A DNA stretch of 64,000 nucleotides from Clostridiales bacterium (GTDB lineage Bacteria > Bacillota > Clostridia > Lachnospirales > Lachnospiraceae), in assembly GCA_018374355.1 (NCBI GenBank), contig JAHAFI010000011.1, positions 1-64,000 on the forward strand, given 5' to 3'. Position 1 is the first letter of the stretch, and each line of letters starts with the position of its first letter. Position numbers and translations under genes: made by a program. Below the pieces are notes generated by a model. It saw only the letters and a list, made by a program, of their open reading frames with translations. It searched no databases and was not told where the DNA came from. Below, piece after piece: positions 16,625 through 24,725 of this stretch.

Positions 16625-16667
16625 AGCACCAGAGAGGATAGAAATGTATCCGTATCTGGTGCTTTTT
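16625..16667 (+). terminator. Terminator after the GNAT gene
   Basis: AGCACCAGA/TCTGGTGCT stem of 9 bp with TTTTT tail. Confidence 0.8.
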
Positions 16668-16721
16668 GTATATAAGAAATGCAACAAAACGGACGGAAAA
16701 TGACACTGTATATATAAATAA

Positions 16722-16764
16722 TAAAAAACCCCAAAGCACCTTTCAATAAAGGACTTCAGGGCAA
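16722..16764 (-). terminator. Terminator of tRNA-Glu
   Basis: On the minus strand an imperfect stem CCCTGAAGTCC/GGTGCTTTGGGG (several G-U pairs, one bulge) is followed by TTTTTT, 8 bases beyond the end of the tRNA. Confidence 0.6.
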
Positions 16765-16771
16765 CTAAGAG

Positions 16772-16843
16772 CAGTTCGTAGGGGAATCGAACCCCTGTTT
16801 CCGCCGTGAGAGGGCGGCGTCTTAACCGCTTGACCAACGAACC
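16772..16843 (-). tRNA. tRNA-Glu (anticodon CTC)
   Basis: 72 bases folding as a cloverleaf on the minus strand. Acceptor GGTTCGT pairs with ACGAACT (terminal G-U), the anticodon arm is CCGCC-CTCTCAC-GGCGG giving anticodon CTC (reads GAG), and the T arm AGGGG-TTCGATT-CCCCT is canonical. The discriminator base is G, as expected for Glu. CCA is not encoded. A tRNA-Glu(TTC) must exist elsewhere; CTC is the accessory isoacceptor. Confidence 0.95.
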
Positions 16844-16853
16844 TTGCTCGATT

Positions 16854-16920
16854 ATAATAATACACTTTCCGAGAAAATGCAAGTGTTTTTTTGAATTTTT
16901 TTTATTTTTTTTGTTTTTCA
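16854..16920 (-). promoter_or_regulatory. tRNA-Glu promoter with A-tract UP element
   Basis: On the minus strand TTGCAT (16877-16882), 17-bp spacer, TATTAT (16854-16859). Directly upstream of the -35 box, over about 35 bp (16884-16920), are three runs of 7-8 adenines, the arrangement of an RNA polymerase alpha-subunit UP element typical of strong stable-RNA promoters. Confidence 0.62.
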
Positions 16921-17050
16921 TTCAAAACCGAATATTTTTAAGAGATTTTGCTAAGACTGTGATATTACTTTAGTGGAAGTAAATTGCTGTCATAGAAGTT
17001 AGGAAAAGTGGAAATGTGGGCAAGTTTGATTTTTATTAGATGAGAAACAG

Positions 17051-17075
17051 TCAAACTCATTCAAAAGAAATCAAA
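17051..17075 (+). promoter_or_regulatory. Three 10-bp-phased TCAAA repeats upstream of fruK
   Basis: TCAAA recurs at 17051, 17061 and 17071, exactly one helical turn apart, about 50 bp upstream of the -35 box. An inverted copy (AGTTTGA, about 17024-17030) pairs with the first TCAAACT. A candidate binding region for the DeoR-family FruR encoded at the end of the operon; unverified. Confidence 0.45.
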
Positions 17076-17125
17076 ATTGTGCAATGTAAATGAAAAAGAA
17101 TGACTGATTTTGTGAAAAAGTGTGA

Positions 17126-17154
17126 TTGACTTTGGATGAATTTGAAGATATACT
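17126..17154 (+). promoter_or_regulatory. Promoter of the fru operon
   Basis: TTGACT, 17-bp spacer, TATACT; about 44 bases before the fruK ATG. Confidence 0.82.
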
Positions 17155-17197
17155 TTAATCAGAAAAACAAAGCAGCAGTAAAGCAGGAGGAAAGGTT

Positions 17198-18112
17198 ATG
17201 ATTTACACAGTGACTTTTAATCCGTCTCTGGATTACATCGTATCGGTGGAAGATTTTAAACTCGGACTTACCAACCGGACGAGTTCCGAACTTCTTCTTC
17301 CGGGAGGAAAAGGGATCAATGTATCAACGGTCCTGAGAAATCTCGGAATTGAAAGCACCGCATTAGGATTTATCGCCGGATTCAGCGGTGATGAAATTAT
17401 CCGGAGACTGGAAAAACTTGGGGTAAAGAATGGATTTATCCGTCTGGAAGAAGGATTTTCCAGAATCAATCTCAAATTGAAATCCATCGATGGAACAGAA
17501 ATCAACGGACAGGGACCAAATATTGATGAGAAAAAAGTGCAGAAGCTGATGGAGCAGCTTAACCAGCTTGACGAAGGCGATGTGCTTTTCCTATCAGGAA
17601 GCATTCCGGCCTCAATGCCTGACGATGTATATCAGAAAATCATGGAACTTTTGGAGGGAAGAGGTGTGCAGATTGCAGTGGATGCAACGAAAGACCTGTT
17701 GTTAAAGGTTCTCCCTCACCATCCGTTTATGATCAAACCCAATAACCATGAACTAGGTGAAATTTTCGGAGCAGAGCTGAAAACACGGCCATCGGTTATC
17801 CCGTATGCGAAGAAGCTGCAGGAGCAGGGAGCAAGAAATGTACTGGTTTCCATGGCGGGAGAAGGGGCGGTGCTTGTTGCGGAAGACGGCGCTATTTACG
17901 AAACCCCGGCTCCGAAGGGAGTACTGGTGAATGGAGTCGGTGCAGGTGACTCCATGGTTGCAGGATTTATGGCAGGTTACATGGAAAAACAGGATTATGA
18001 ATATGCATTCCATATGGGTGTGGCGGCAGGAAGCGCCAGTGCATTTTCAGAGAATCTTGCAACAAAGGAAGAAATTGCTGCAGTTTACCGTCAGGTAGCA
18101 GGCATGGAATAA
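17198..18112 (+). CDS. fruK: 1-phosphofructokinase
   Basis: 304-residue PfkB-family sugar kinase. N-terminal NPSLDYIV and GGKGINVSTVLRNLG, and the C-terminal anion-hole motif NGVGAGDSMVAGF with the catalytic Asp. It phosphorylates fructose 1-phosphate to fructose 1,6-bisphosphate with ATP. As first gene of the operon, before the fructose PTS permease, it is FruK rather than tagatose-6-phosphate kinase. AGGAGG precedes the ATG. Confidence 0.93.
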   Translation: MIYTVTFNPSLDYIVSVEDFKLGLTNRTSSELLLPGGKGINVSTVLRNLGIESTALGFIAGFSGDEIIRRLEKLGVKNGFIRLEEGFSRINLKLKSIDGTEINGQGPNIDEKKVQKLMEQLNQLDEGDVLFLSGSIPASMPDDVYQKIMELLEGRGVQIAVDATKDLLLKVLPHHPFMIKPNNHELGEIFGAELKTRPSVIPYAKKLQEQGARNVLVSMAGEGAVLVAEDGAIYETPAPKGVLVNGVGAGDSMVAGFMAGYMEKQDYEYAFHMGVAAGSASAFSENLATKEEIAAVYRQVAGME

Positions 18113-18154
18113 GAAATACATGGAAAAGGATAAATCAAACAAGGAGGCAGGATT

Positions 18155-20068
18155 ATGAGGATTACAGATTTGCTTGACATCAGAAGCATTTCTATGGATG
18201 CAGCGCCAAAGAGCAAGAATGAGACGCTGGATCAGGCAGTTGCACTTATGGTGAAAAGCGGAAAGATCAATGATGAGGAAAGGTACAGGAAGCAGGTATA
18301 CGCAAGAGAGGAAGAAAGTACAACGGGTATCGGCGAAGGAATTGCAATTCCACATGGAAAATGTGATGCAGTGGATAAACCGGGACTGGCTGCGATGGTG
18401 ATCCGGGACGGTGTGGATTTTGATTCACTGGATGGAGAACCGGTGACTCTGCTGTTCCTGATCGCGGCGCCGAATACAAAAGAAAATGTACATCTGGATG
18501 TACTCAGCAAGTTATCGATGATGCTGATGGATGAGGAGTTTACCAAAGATTTACGGGAGGCACAGACTCCGGAAGAATTTCTGGAGATCATCGACAAAGC
18601 GGATGATGAGAAGAAAAGTGTGGATGAACGGCTGGCAGATATGAATGAGGCAGAGGAAAATCAGGTGAAGCTTCTTGCCGTAACCTCCTGTCCTACAGGT
18701 ATCGCCCATACTTATATGGCTGCGGAAGGAATTGAGAAGGCGGCAAAAGCCAGAAATTGTTTTATCAAGGTTGAAACAAGAGGCTCCGGCGGCGCCAAGA
18801 ACGTACTTACCCAGCAGGAAATTGAGGCGGCTGACTGCATTATCGTAGCAGCAGATGCACAGGTACCTATGGATCGTTTTGATGGGAAGAAAGTGATTGA
18901 ACGTCAGGTATCTGATGGTATCAATAAGGCAGATGAACTGGTGGAACTGGCGATTTCCGGAAATGTTCCGGTATATAAAAGCTCCAATACATCCTCTTCC
19001 TCCTCCGCAGCCGGAAAATCCGGAGGCAGTATCGGACATCAGATTTATACACAGCTTATGAACGGTGTATCTCATATGCTTCCGTTCGTTGTAGGCGGAG
19101 GTATTCTGATCGCTATCGCATTTTTGATCGATGCTCTTTCCGTAGACATCAATGCATTGGCTGAAGCGGAACGTGCAAATTTTGGTACGATTAGTCCGGT
19201 AGCTGCCATATTTAAAAATATCGGCGGTGTGGCATTCAGCCTAATGCTTCCGGTACTGGCAGGATTTATCGCTATGGCAATCGGAGACAGACCGGCGCTG
19301 GCGGTAGGTTTTGTGGGAGGAATGATGGCGGCAGACGGAACGTCAGGTTTCCTCGGAGCGTTAGTTGCCGGATTTGCTGCAGGCTATATTATCCTTGCAC
19401 TGCGCAAGATATGTGAAAAACTGCCGGAAGCTCTGGAAAAGATAGCGCCCGTACTGATTTATCCGGTTGCAGGCATACTGATCATGGGACTTCTGATGTG
19501 CTTTGCAGTAGAACCGGTGATGGGCGGAATCAACACAGCATTAAACAACGGTCTTACAAGCATGGGTGGTTCCAGCAAAATCGTGCTCGGTATGGTTCTC
19601 GGCGGAATGATGGCAATTGATATGGGTGGTCCGTTTAACAAAGCCGCTTACGTATTTGGTTCTGCCGCAATTGCAGCAGGAAACTATGATATTATGGCAG
19701 CCGTTATGATCGGCGGTATGGTGCCGCCCTGTGCCATTGCCCTTGCAACCGTGTTATTTAAAAATAAATTTACAAAAGAAGAAAGAGAATCTGGTCCGAC
19801 CAACTTTATCATGGGCCTTGCATTCATTACGGAAGGTGCGATTCCTTTTGCGGCAGCCGACCCGATTCATGTACTCCCGGCGAGCATCATCGGGGCAGGA
19901 ACTGCAGGAGCATTATCCATGGCTTTCGGCTGTACCTTGATGGCGCCTCACGGCGGAATTTTCGTGGTACCGGTTGTGGGAAATGCATTGATGTATCTTG
20001 TAGCGCTGGCGGCAGGAACTGCAGCAGCAGCAGTACTGCTGGGCGTATCAAAGAAAAAGATAGCATAA
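18155..20068 (+). CDS. fruA: PTS fructose transporter EIIABC
   Basis: 637 residues with all three PTS domains fused in the order IIA-IIB-IIC. IIA has its phosphorylated His67 in GIAIPHGKCDAV; IIB has Cys179 in AVTSCPTGIAHTYM; a Ser/Gly-rich linker (about 274-292) leads into the polytopic IIC domain with GGGILIAIAFLID and the late HGGIFVVP loop. It imports fructose as fructose 1-phosphate, the FruK substrate, using phosphate from EI and HPr. It follows fruK after 42 bases. Confidence 0.95.
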   Translation: MRITDLLDIRSISMDAAPKSKNETLDQAVALMVKSGKINDEERYRKQVYAREEESTTGIGEGIAIPHGKCDAVDKPGLAAMVIRDGVDFDSLDGEPVTLLFLIAAPNTKENVHLDVLSKLSMMLMDEEFTKDLREAQTPEEFLEIIDKADDEKKSVDERLADMNEAEENQVKLLAVTSCPTGIAHTYMAAEGIEKAAKARNCFIKVETRGSGGAKNVLTQQEIEAADCIIVAADAQVPMDRFDGKKVIERQVSDGINKADELVELAISGNVPVYKSSNTSSSSSAAGKSGGSIGHQIYTQLMNGVSHMLPFVVGGGILIAIAFLIDALSVDINALAEAERANFGTISPVAAIFKNIGGVAFSLMLPVLAGFIAMAIGDRPALAVGFVGGMMAADGTSGFLGALVAGFAAGYIILALRKICEKLPEALEKIAPVLIYPVAGILIMGLLMCFAVEPVMGGINTALNNGLTSMGGSSKIVLGMVLGGMMAIDMGGPFNKAAYVFGSAAIAAGNYDIMAAVMIGGMVPPCAIALATVLFKNKFTKEERESGPTNFIMGLAFITEGAIPFAAADPIHVLPASIIGAGTAGALSMAFGCTLMAPHGGIFVVPVVGNALMYLVALAAGTAAAAVLLGVSKKKIA

Positions 20069-20096
20069 GAGAGAAAAAGAGAAAGAAAAAAGTAAT

Positions 20097-20130
20097 CCTT
20101 TTCAGGTAGACACAGTGATACCTGAAAAGG
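20097..20130 (+). repeat. Intercistronic 12-bp perfect stem-loop
   Basis: CCTTTTCAGGTA (20097-20108) and TACCTGAAAAGG (20119-20130) form a perfect stem around a 10-base loop between fruA and the HPr gene. There is no T-run, so it is more likely an mRNA stabiliser or processing site than a terminator. Confidence 0.7.
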
Positions 20131-20162
20131 TATAATAAGAAGAAAATAAAGGAGATAATATC

Positions 20163-20420
20163 ATGAAAGAATTTAAGTATGTAATCACTGATCCCGAAGG
20201 AATCCATGCACGCCCTGCCGGAATGTTAGTAAAAGCTGTGAAGGAATTTGCCTGCGACGTAAAGATCGCAAAAGACGGAAAAGCAATGAACTGCAAAGCA
20301 ATTTTTGGAGTAATGGGACTCGGCGTGAAAAAGGACGATGAAGTGACACTGACCTTTGATGGCGCTGACGAAGAGGCAGCATGCGAAGCAATCAGCAAGT
20401 TCATGCAGGAGAACCTTTAA
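20163..20420 (+). CDS. HPr-family phosphocarrier protein lacking Ser46
   Basis: 85 residues, full HPr length. The active-site His15 is present in GIHARPAGML. The regulatory region reads NCKAIFGVMGLG where Bacillus subtilis HPr has NLKSIMGVMSLG, so position 46 is Ala instead of the Ser that HPr kinase phosphorylates. It can therefore relay phosphate from EI to EII but should not act as the P-Ser co-repressor of CcpA. It is the third gene of the fructose operon, comparable in logic to the fructose-specific FPr of enterobacteria. GGAG lies 9 bases before the ATG. Confidence 0.93.
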   Translation: MKEFKYVITDPEGIHARPAGMLVKAVKEFACDVKIAKDGKAMNCKAIFGVMGLGVKKDDEVTLTFDGADEEAACEAISKFMQENL

Positions 20421-20460
20421 TCAGGGATACAAGAATGGAAGAAGATAAGGCGGGAAGGCA

Positions 20461-21201
20461 ATGTTAACACAACAACGGCAGGAAATGATACTGAAACTTT
20501 TGAAAGAACGGGGCAGTATCACGGTAACAGAAGTGAAAGATATTCTGGATACATCGGAATCTACAATCCGCAGAGATATTACGGCATTGGACAAAGAAGG
20601 AAAACTTGTCAAAGTTTTTGGCGGCGCAGTTCTGGCAGAACAAAAAGTAACTGCCTATGAATACACGGTGGAACAAAAAAGCGATTTGAATCAGGAAGAA
20701 AAAAGACGAATTGCTCAGTATGCTGCAGAGATGGTAACCCCGGAAGATTTCGTTTACCTAGATGCAGGAACCACAACCGCATATATGATTGATTATATCA
20801 AAGCAAGTCATGCAACCTTTGTTACGAATGCTGTTGCCCACGCACAGAAGCTTGCTGCCCGGGGTGTCCGGGTAATTCTCATCGGTGGGGAGCTGAAAGC
20901 ATCCACGGAGGCGATCATCGGTAATCAAGCCTTGCAGATCCTGCAGACTTATCACTTCACAAAAGGTTTTTTTGGGACAAACGGAGTCACAAAGAAAAGC
21001 GGGTTTACAACCCCTGATGTCAATGAAGCGCTGATTAAACAGACTGCGGTGAAACAATGCCGCAAAAGCTACGTGCTGTGCGACTACTCTAAGTTTGACA
21101 ACGTAAGTTCCGTAACCTTTTCTTCCTTTGATGCGGCAGCGATTGTGACGGATCGGGAAATAAAGGGATATGAAGATTGTAAAAATATTATAATTGTTTA
21201 A
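20461..21201 (+). CDS. fruR: DeoR-family transcriptional regulator of the fru operon
   Basis: 246 residues: N-terminal DeoR helix-turn-helix (RQEMILKLLKERGSITVTEVKDILDTSESTIRRDI, residues 5-40) and a C-terminal sugar-phosphate sensor domain with DAGTTTAYM and FFGTNGV motifs. In the usual FruR model fructose 1-phosphate (or fructose 1,6-bisphosphate) relieves control. Here the regulator gene is last in the operon rather than first. It is followed by a strong terminator. Confidence 0.9.
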   Translation: MLTQQRQEMILKLLKERGSITVTEVKDILDTSESTIRRDITALDKEGKLVKVFGGAVLAEQKVTAYEYTVEQKSDLNQEEKRRIAQYAAEMVTPEDFVYLDAGTTTAYMIDYIKASHATFVTNAVAHAQKLAARGVRVILIGGELKASTEAIIGNQALQILQTYHFTKGFFGTNGVTKKSGFTTPDVNEALIKQTAVKQCRKSYVLCDYSKFDNVSSVTFSSFDAAAIVTDREIKGYEDCKNIIIV

Positions 21202-21206
21202 AAAAT

Positions 21207-21254
21207 GCCGATATCCGGGGAAATGGCATTCCGCGGATATCGGCGTTCTTTTTT
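21207..21254 (+). terminator. Terminator of the fru operon
   Basis: Perfect 11-bp stem GCCGATATCCG/CGGATATCGGC with downstream TTCTTTTTT. Confidence 0.9.
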
Positions 21255-21333
21255 AAGGACACTCAAAATTAGGGGACAGGTGTAAGGCGAAGTAACTGTA
21301 CTGCAAACTTGAAACGGAAGGAGGGAATCATTT

Positions 21334-22338
21334 ATGAAGAAAAAAACACATGGAACTCTGGCACTATTTTTGGCAGTGCTGCTTTTGGCAGGTGGCTGCG
21401 GAGCAGTAGACAAATCGGCGGAGACTGTAAATCAGATGATGGATTTCGCAGGAACCGCCGATGGAGGATGGACAGAAGAGATGAAAACGGAATCTGCGGT
21501 GGAAACCGCTTCTGCGGCAGAGGAAGAGGTTGGGGATACAGCGTCATCCGGGGAAGAAAACGACGCTTTGGATTTGTCCAAAACCGATCAGGCGGCGAGA
21601 AAACTGATCAAAACTGTATCCCTTTCTATGGAAACAAAGGAATTTGACACGTTAAAGACAAAGCTGGAGGAATCTGTCACTTCTTTTGGAGGCTATATTG
21701 AGAATTCCAGCTTTGATGCTCCGCAGGGGGAATACAATTACCGGTATTATTCCCTGACGGTCCGTATCCCTTCAGAAAAACTGGATGAATTTGTGGCAGA
21801 GACAGGGAAAATGGGAATCCTGACAAACAAAACGGAGAGTGTGGAGGATGTGACGCTGGATTATGTGGATAAAACGGCGTATAAGGAATCCCTTCAGGTG
21901 GAATATGACCGTGTGACAGAGCTTCTGGAAAAGGCGGAGGATTTGGAACAGGTTCTTGCGCTGGAATCCAAACTTTCCCAGCTCCGTTATGAGATCAACA
22001 GCTATGAATCCCAGCTTCGCACCTATGACAATCTGATTGATTACAGTACTGTGCATATTTATATTTCGGAAGTGGAATATGAAAAGGAAGTATCGGATAC
22101 CATAGGAAGCCGGATCAGCAATGGATTCCGTTCCAGTCTCTATCAGGTACGGGATTTCTTCGTAAATCTGTTTGTGGGACTGGTGTCCAATATTCCGGTG
22201 CTCTTACTGCTGGCAGCGGCGGCTGTGATGATTGCTTTGATTGTAAAGAAAGCTATTCGGCGAAGAGGAGAAAAGAAATCGAGAACAATACATACAGAAA
22301 CAAGGGAAATGGATTCGGAAAATAAAGAAAATCAGTAG
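21334..22338 (+). CDS. DUF4349 lipoprotein
   Basis: 334 residues. A lipoprotein-like N terminus (MKKKTHG, hydrophobic core, AGGC with Cys22) is followed by an acidic low-complexity stretch, the DUF4349 domain (about residues 85-245: LIKTVSLSMETKEFDTL, VTLDYVDKTA) containing a long coiled coil (about 185-225), a C-terminal transmembrane helix (about 285-308) and a basic cytosolic tail. It is thus anchored at both ends with the coiled-coil domain outside. The family function is unknown. AAGGAGG precedes the ATG. Confidence 0.82.
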   Translation: MKKKTHGTLALFLAVLLLAGGCGAVDKSAETVNQMMDFAGTADGGWTEEMKTESAVETASAAEEEVGDTASSGEENDALDLSKTDQAARKLIKTVSLSMETKEFDTLKTKLEESVTSFGGYIENSSFDAPQGEYNYRYYSLTVRIPSEKLDEFVAETGKMGILTNKTESVEDVTLDYVDKTAYKESLQVEYDRVTELLEKAEDLEQVLALESKLSQLRYEINSYESQLRTYDNLIDYSTVHIYISEVEYEKEVSDTIGSRISNGFRSSLYQVRDFFVNLFVGLVSNIPVLLLLAAAAVMIALIVKKAIRRRGEKKSRTIHTETREMDSENKENQ

Positions 22339-22344
22339 GATTAT

Positions 22345-22373
22345 TTGACGCTTCTGTCAAAAAAACGTATAAT
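22345..22373 (+). promoter_or_regulatory. Promoter of the debranching enzyme gene
   Basis: TTGACG, 17-bp spacer, TATAAT. The start point would fall near 22380, only 9 bases before the first ATG. Confidence 0.78.
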
Positions 22374-22388
22374 TAGGCAAGGAATGAT

Positions 22389-24572
22389 ATGACAAAAAAG
22401 GTAGCAAATAAATATAAAACTACAAATGACAGGAGAAAAAAATTGAAAGTACAGAGCCAGAATTATTTAGTCAATCCAGCGCTTGATCTGCGCCCTATGA
22501 GTGAGGTGGCAGGCTTTCCGGTACGCCCCGGTATGTTTGATGTCAATGGGGCTACGGATCTTCAGTGCGGAGTGAATTTCACGATTCATACACACTACGG
22601 AACATCCTGCGAATTGCTGCTGTTTCACAAAGATCAGGAAGAACCCTATGCGGTTCTTCCTTTTCCGGATGAGTATAAGATCGGAGATGTCTATTCGATG
22701 ATTGTATTTGGACTGGATGTGACGGAATTTGAATACGCCTACCGGGTAAACGGCCCGTACAGACCAAAAAAAGGACACTTGTTTGATAAAAACAATATTC
22801 TTTTGGACCCGTATGCCAGAGCGGTTGCAGGCCAGCATACATGGGGAGAAAGAAAGCGGGGAGCTTACCATGCCCGGGTTGTGCGGGATACCTTTGACTG
22901 GGGAGATATGCCCCAGTCCACCAGAAAACTCAGTGATCTTATTATTTATGAACTGCATGTCCGAAGCTTTACCCAGCACCCGTCTTCCGGGGTGCAGAAC
23001 CGGGGAACCTTTGCGGGGCTGATGGAAAAGATTCCTTATCTGAAGGAACTGGGAATCAATGCGGTAGAGCTGATGCCGATTTTTGAATTTGATGAAAATA
23101 TGAATGCCCGGGAGATTGACGGGAAAAAACTTTTAGACTACTGGGGCTACAATACCGTAAGCTTTTTTGCCCCGAATACCAGCTACACCTCCTCTCAGGA
23201 GTACAACCGGGAAGGAACAGAGCTGAAAGAAATGATCAAGGCCCTCCATGATAATGGAATTGAAGTCATTTTGGATGTGGTATTTAATCACACTGCAGAA
23301 GGAAATGAGCAGGGGCCGTCTTTCTGCTTCAAAGGGCTGGACAACAAAGTGTACTATATGCTGACACCCGATGGAAACTATTATAATTTCAGCGGCTGCG
23401 GCAATACCCTGAACTGCAATCATCCCGTTGTGCGTCAGATGATTCTGGAGTGTCTTAGGTACTGGACGGTCAATTACCGGGTGGATGGATTCCGGTTTGA
23501 TCTGGCAAGTATTTTGGGAAGAAATGAGGACGGTTCACCGATGAACAATCCTCCGCTTCTGGAAAGTCTTGCCAACGATCCGCTGCTTGCCAATGTCAAG
23601 CTGATTGCTGAGGCATGGGATGCAGGAGGACTGTATCAGGTGGGAAGTTTCCCGGCCAGCAAACGATGGGCAGAGTGGAACGGCAGATACCGCGATTCCA
23701 TGCGCTCTTATCTGAAAGGAGAGTGTTGGGAGGCGTGGAATGCGGCATGGAGCATCTGCGGCTCCGGGGATCTTTACGGGGGCTACTACTCAGATTATAA
23801 AGGAAGCTATGCAGGCTACAATTCCTGTATCAATTTTATTACCTGCCATGACGGATTTACGCTGTATGATCTTTATTCTTATAATGAAAAGCATAATTTC
23901 GGCAACGGCTGGGACAACACAGACGGAGCAAATGATAACCGGAGCTGGAACTGCGGAGCAGAAGGAGAGACTGACGATCCGGAGGTTCTGAATCTGCGGT
24001 ACCGGATGATCCGAAATGCCTTTGCGGTGCTGATGTGCAGCAGAGGAACCCCCATGTTTCTTGCGGGGGATGAATTTGGAAACACCCAGTATGGCAATAA
24101 TAACCCCTACTGTCAGGATAATGAAATTTCATGGCTGGACTGGAATCTTTTGAAGAAAAACCGGGAATTATTTGAATTTTTCAAATTTATGATTGCTTAT
24201 CGTCAGAAGCATCCGGTTATCCGTAAGAGACTTCCCGATGCGGTCTGCGGTATGGACGGACTTCATACCCATGATGTCAGAGCAGAGAATACCCAGATTC
24301 CGCAGGACACGAGGACAATGGCGGTGAGCTTTGTGGGCTATGACAGGGAGAAGGGCAGAGATGATATTGTATATGTGGCGGTAAATACCTACTGGGAGGA
24401 TGTGGAAATCACCCTTCCGGCCCTTAAAAACGGTGCATGGCATCTGAGTGTAAATACTTATGGGGATGAACATGGGCGGTACTGCTATCCGGAAGGACAG
24501 GAAGTTAGAATTGACAATGAATTTATTATGCGTCCCCGCACGGTGGCAGTTTTTACAGTGAGAGCCTTTTGA
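22389..24572 (+). CDS. glgX: Glycogen debranching enzyme (GH13, isoamylase/GlgX type)
   Basis: 727 residues. An N-terminal CBM48 sandwich (GVNFTIHTHYGTSCELLLF, about 55-170) is followed by a GH13 barrel with the family regions DVVFNHTAEG, DGFRFDLASILG (nucleophile Asp), LIAEAWDAGG (acid Glu) and FITCHDGFTLYD, then a beta-sandwich. It hydrolyses alpha-1,6 branches in glycogen or limit dextrins in the cytoplasm. The chosen ATG has AAGGA at 5 bases, but because the promoter start point lies so close, a TTG at 22443 behind AGGAG is a serious alternative start (709 residues, beginning KVQSQNYLVNPALDLRPM). Confidence 0.9.
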   Translation: MTKKVANKYKTTNDRRKKLKVQSQNYLVNPALDLRPMSEVAGFPVRPGMFDVNGATDLQCGVNFTIHTHYGTSCELLLFHKDQEEPYAVLPFPDEYKIGDVYSMIVFGLDVTEFEYAYRVNGPYRPKKGHLFDKNNILLDPYARAVAGQHTWGERKRGAYHARVVRDTFDWGDMPQSTRKLSDLIIYELHVRSFTQHPSSGVQNRGTFAGLMEKIPYLKELGINAVELMPIFEFDENMNAREIDGKKLLDYWGYNTVSFFAPNTSYTSSQEYNREGTELKEMIKALHDNGIEVILDVVFNHTAEGNEQGPSFCFKGLDNKVYYMLTPDGNYYNFSGCGNTLNCNHPVVRQMILECLRYWTVNYRVDGFRFDLASILGRNEDGSPMNNPPLLESLANDPLLANVKLIAEAWDAGGLYQVGSFPASKRWAEWNGRYRDSMRSYLKGECWEAWNAAWSICGSGDLYGGYYSDYKGSYAGYNSCINFITCHDGFTLYDLYSYNEKHNFGNGWDNTDGANDNRSWNCGAEGETDDPEVLNLRYRMIRNAFAVLMCSRGTPMFLAGDEFGNTQYGNNNPYCQDNEISWLDWNLLKKNRELFEFFKFMIAYRQKHPVIRKRLPDAVCGMDGLHTHDVRAENTQIPQDTRTMAVSFVGYDREKGRDDIVYVAVNTYWEDVEITLPALKNGAWHLSVNTYGDEHGRYCYPEGQEVRIDNEFIMRPRTVAVFTVRAF

Positions 24573-24579
24573 TGATGGA

Positions 24580-24634
24580 ACACACCTGCTTTTTGACTGA
24601 GAGACGGTTAAAAAGCAGGTGTGTCGTATTTTTC
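24580..24634 (+). terminator. Terminator after the debranching enzyme gene
   Basis: 15-bp perfect stem ACACACCTGCTTTTT/AAAAAGCAGGTGTGT followed by CGTATTTTT. Confidence 0.85.
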
Positions 24635-24647
24635 AATATCTTTTTGT

Positions 24648-24676
24648 TTGGCATTTAGAAAGAATTGTGATATAAT
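24648..24676 (+). promoter_or_regulatory. Promoter of the HAD phosphatase gene
   Basis: TTGGCA, 17-bp spacer, TATAAT. Because the -10 box ends at 24676, the frame upstream of the ATG at 24726 cannot be translated from this transcript. Confidence 0.78.
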
Positions 24677-24725
24677 AGCCGCAGTTTTGGGCAAAAATAG
24701 GGTTTGTATGTATGAGGAACAAAGG

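Noticed and set aside
17198..21201. CcpA (cre) site in the fru operon region
   Set aside because: No convincing match to the cre consensus was found upstream of fruK by eye.
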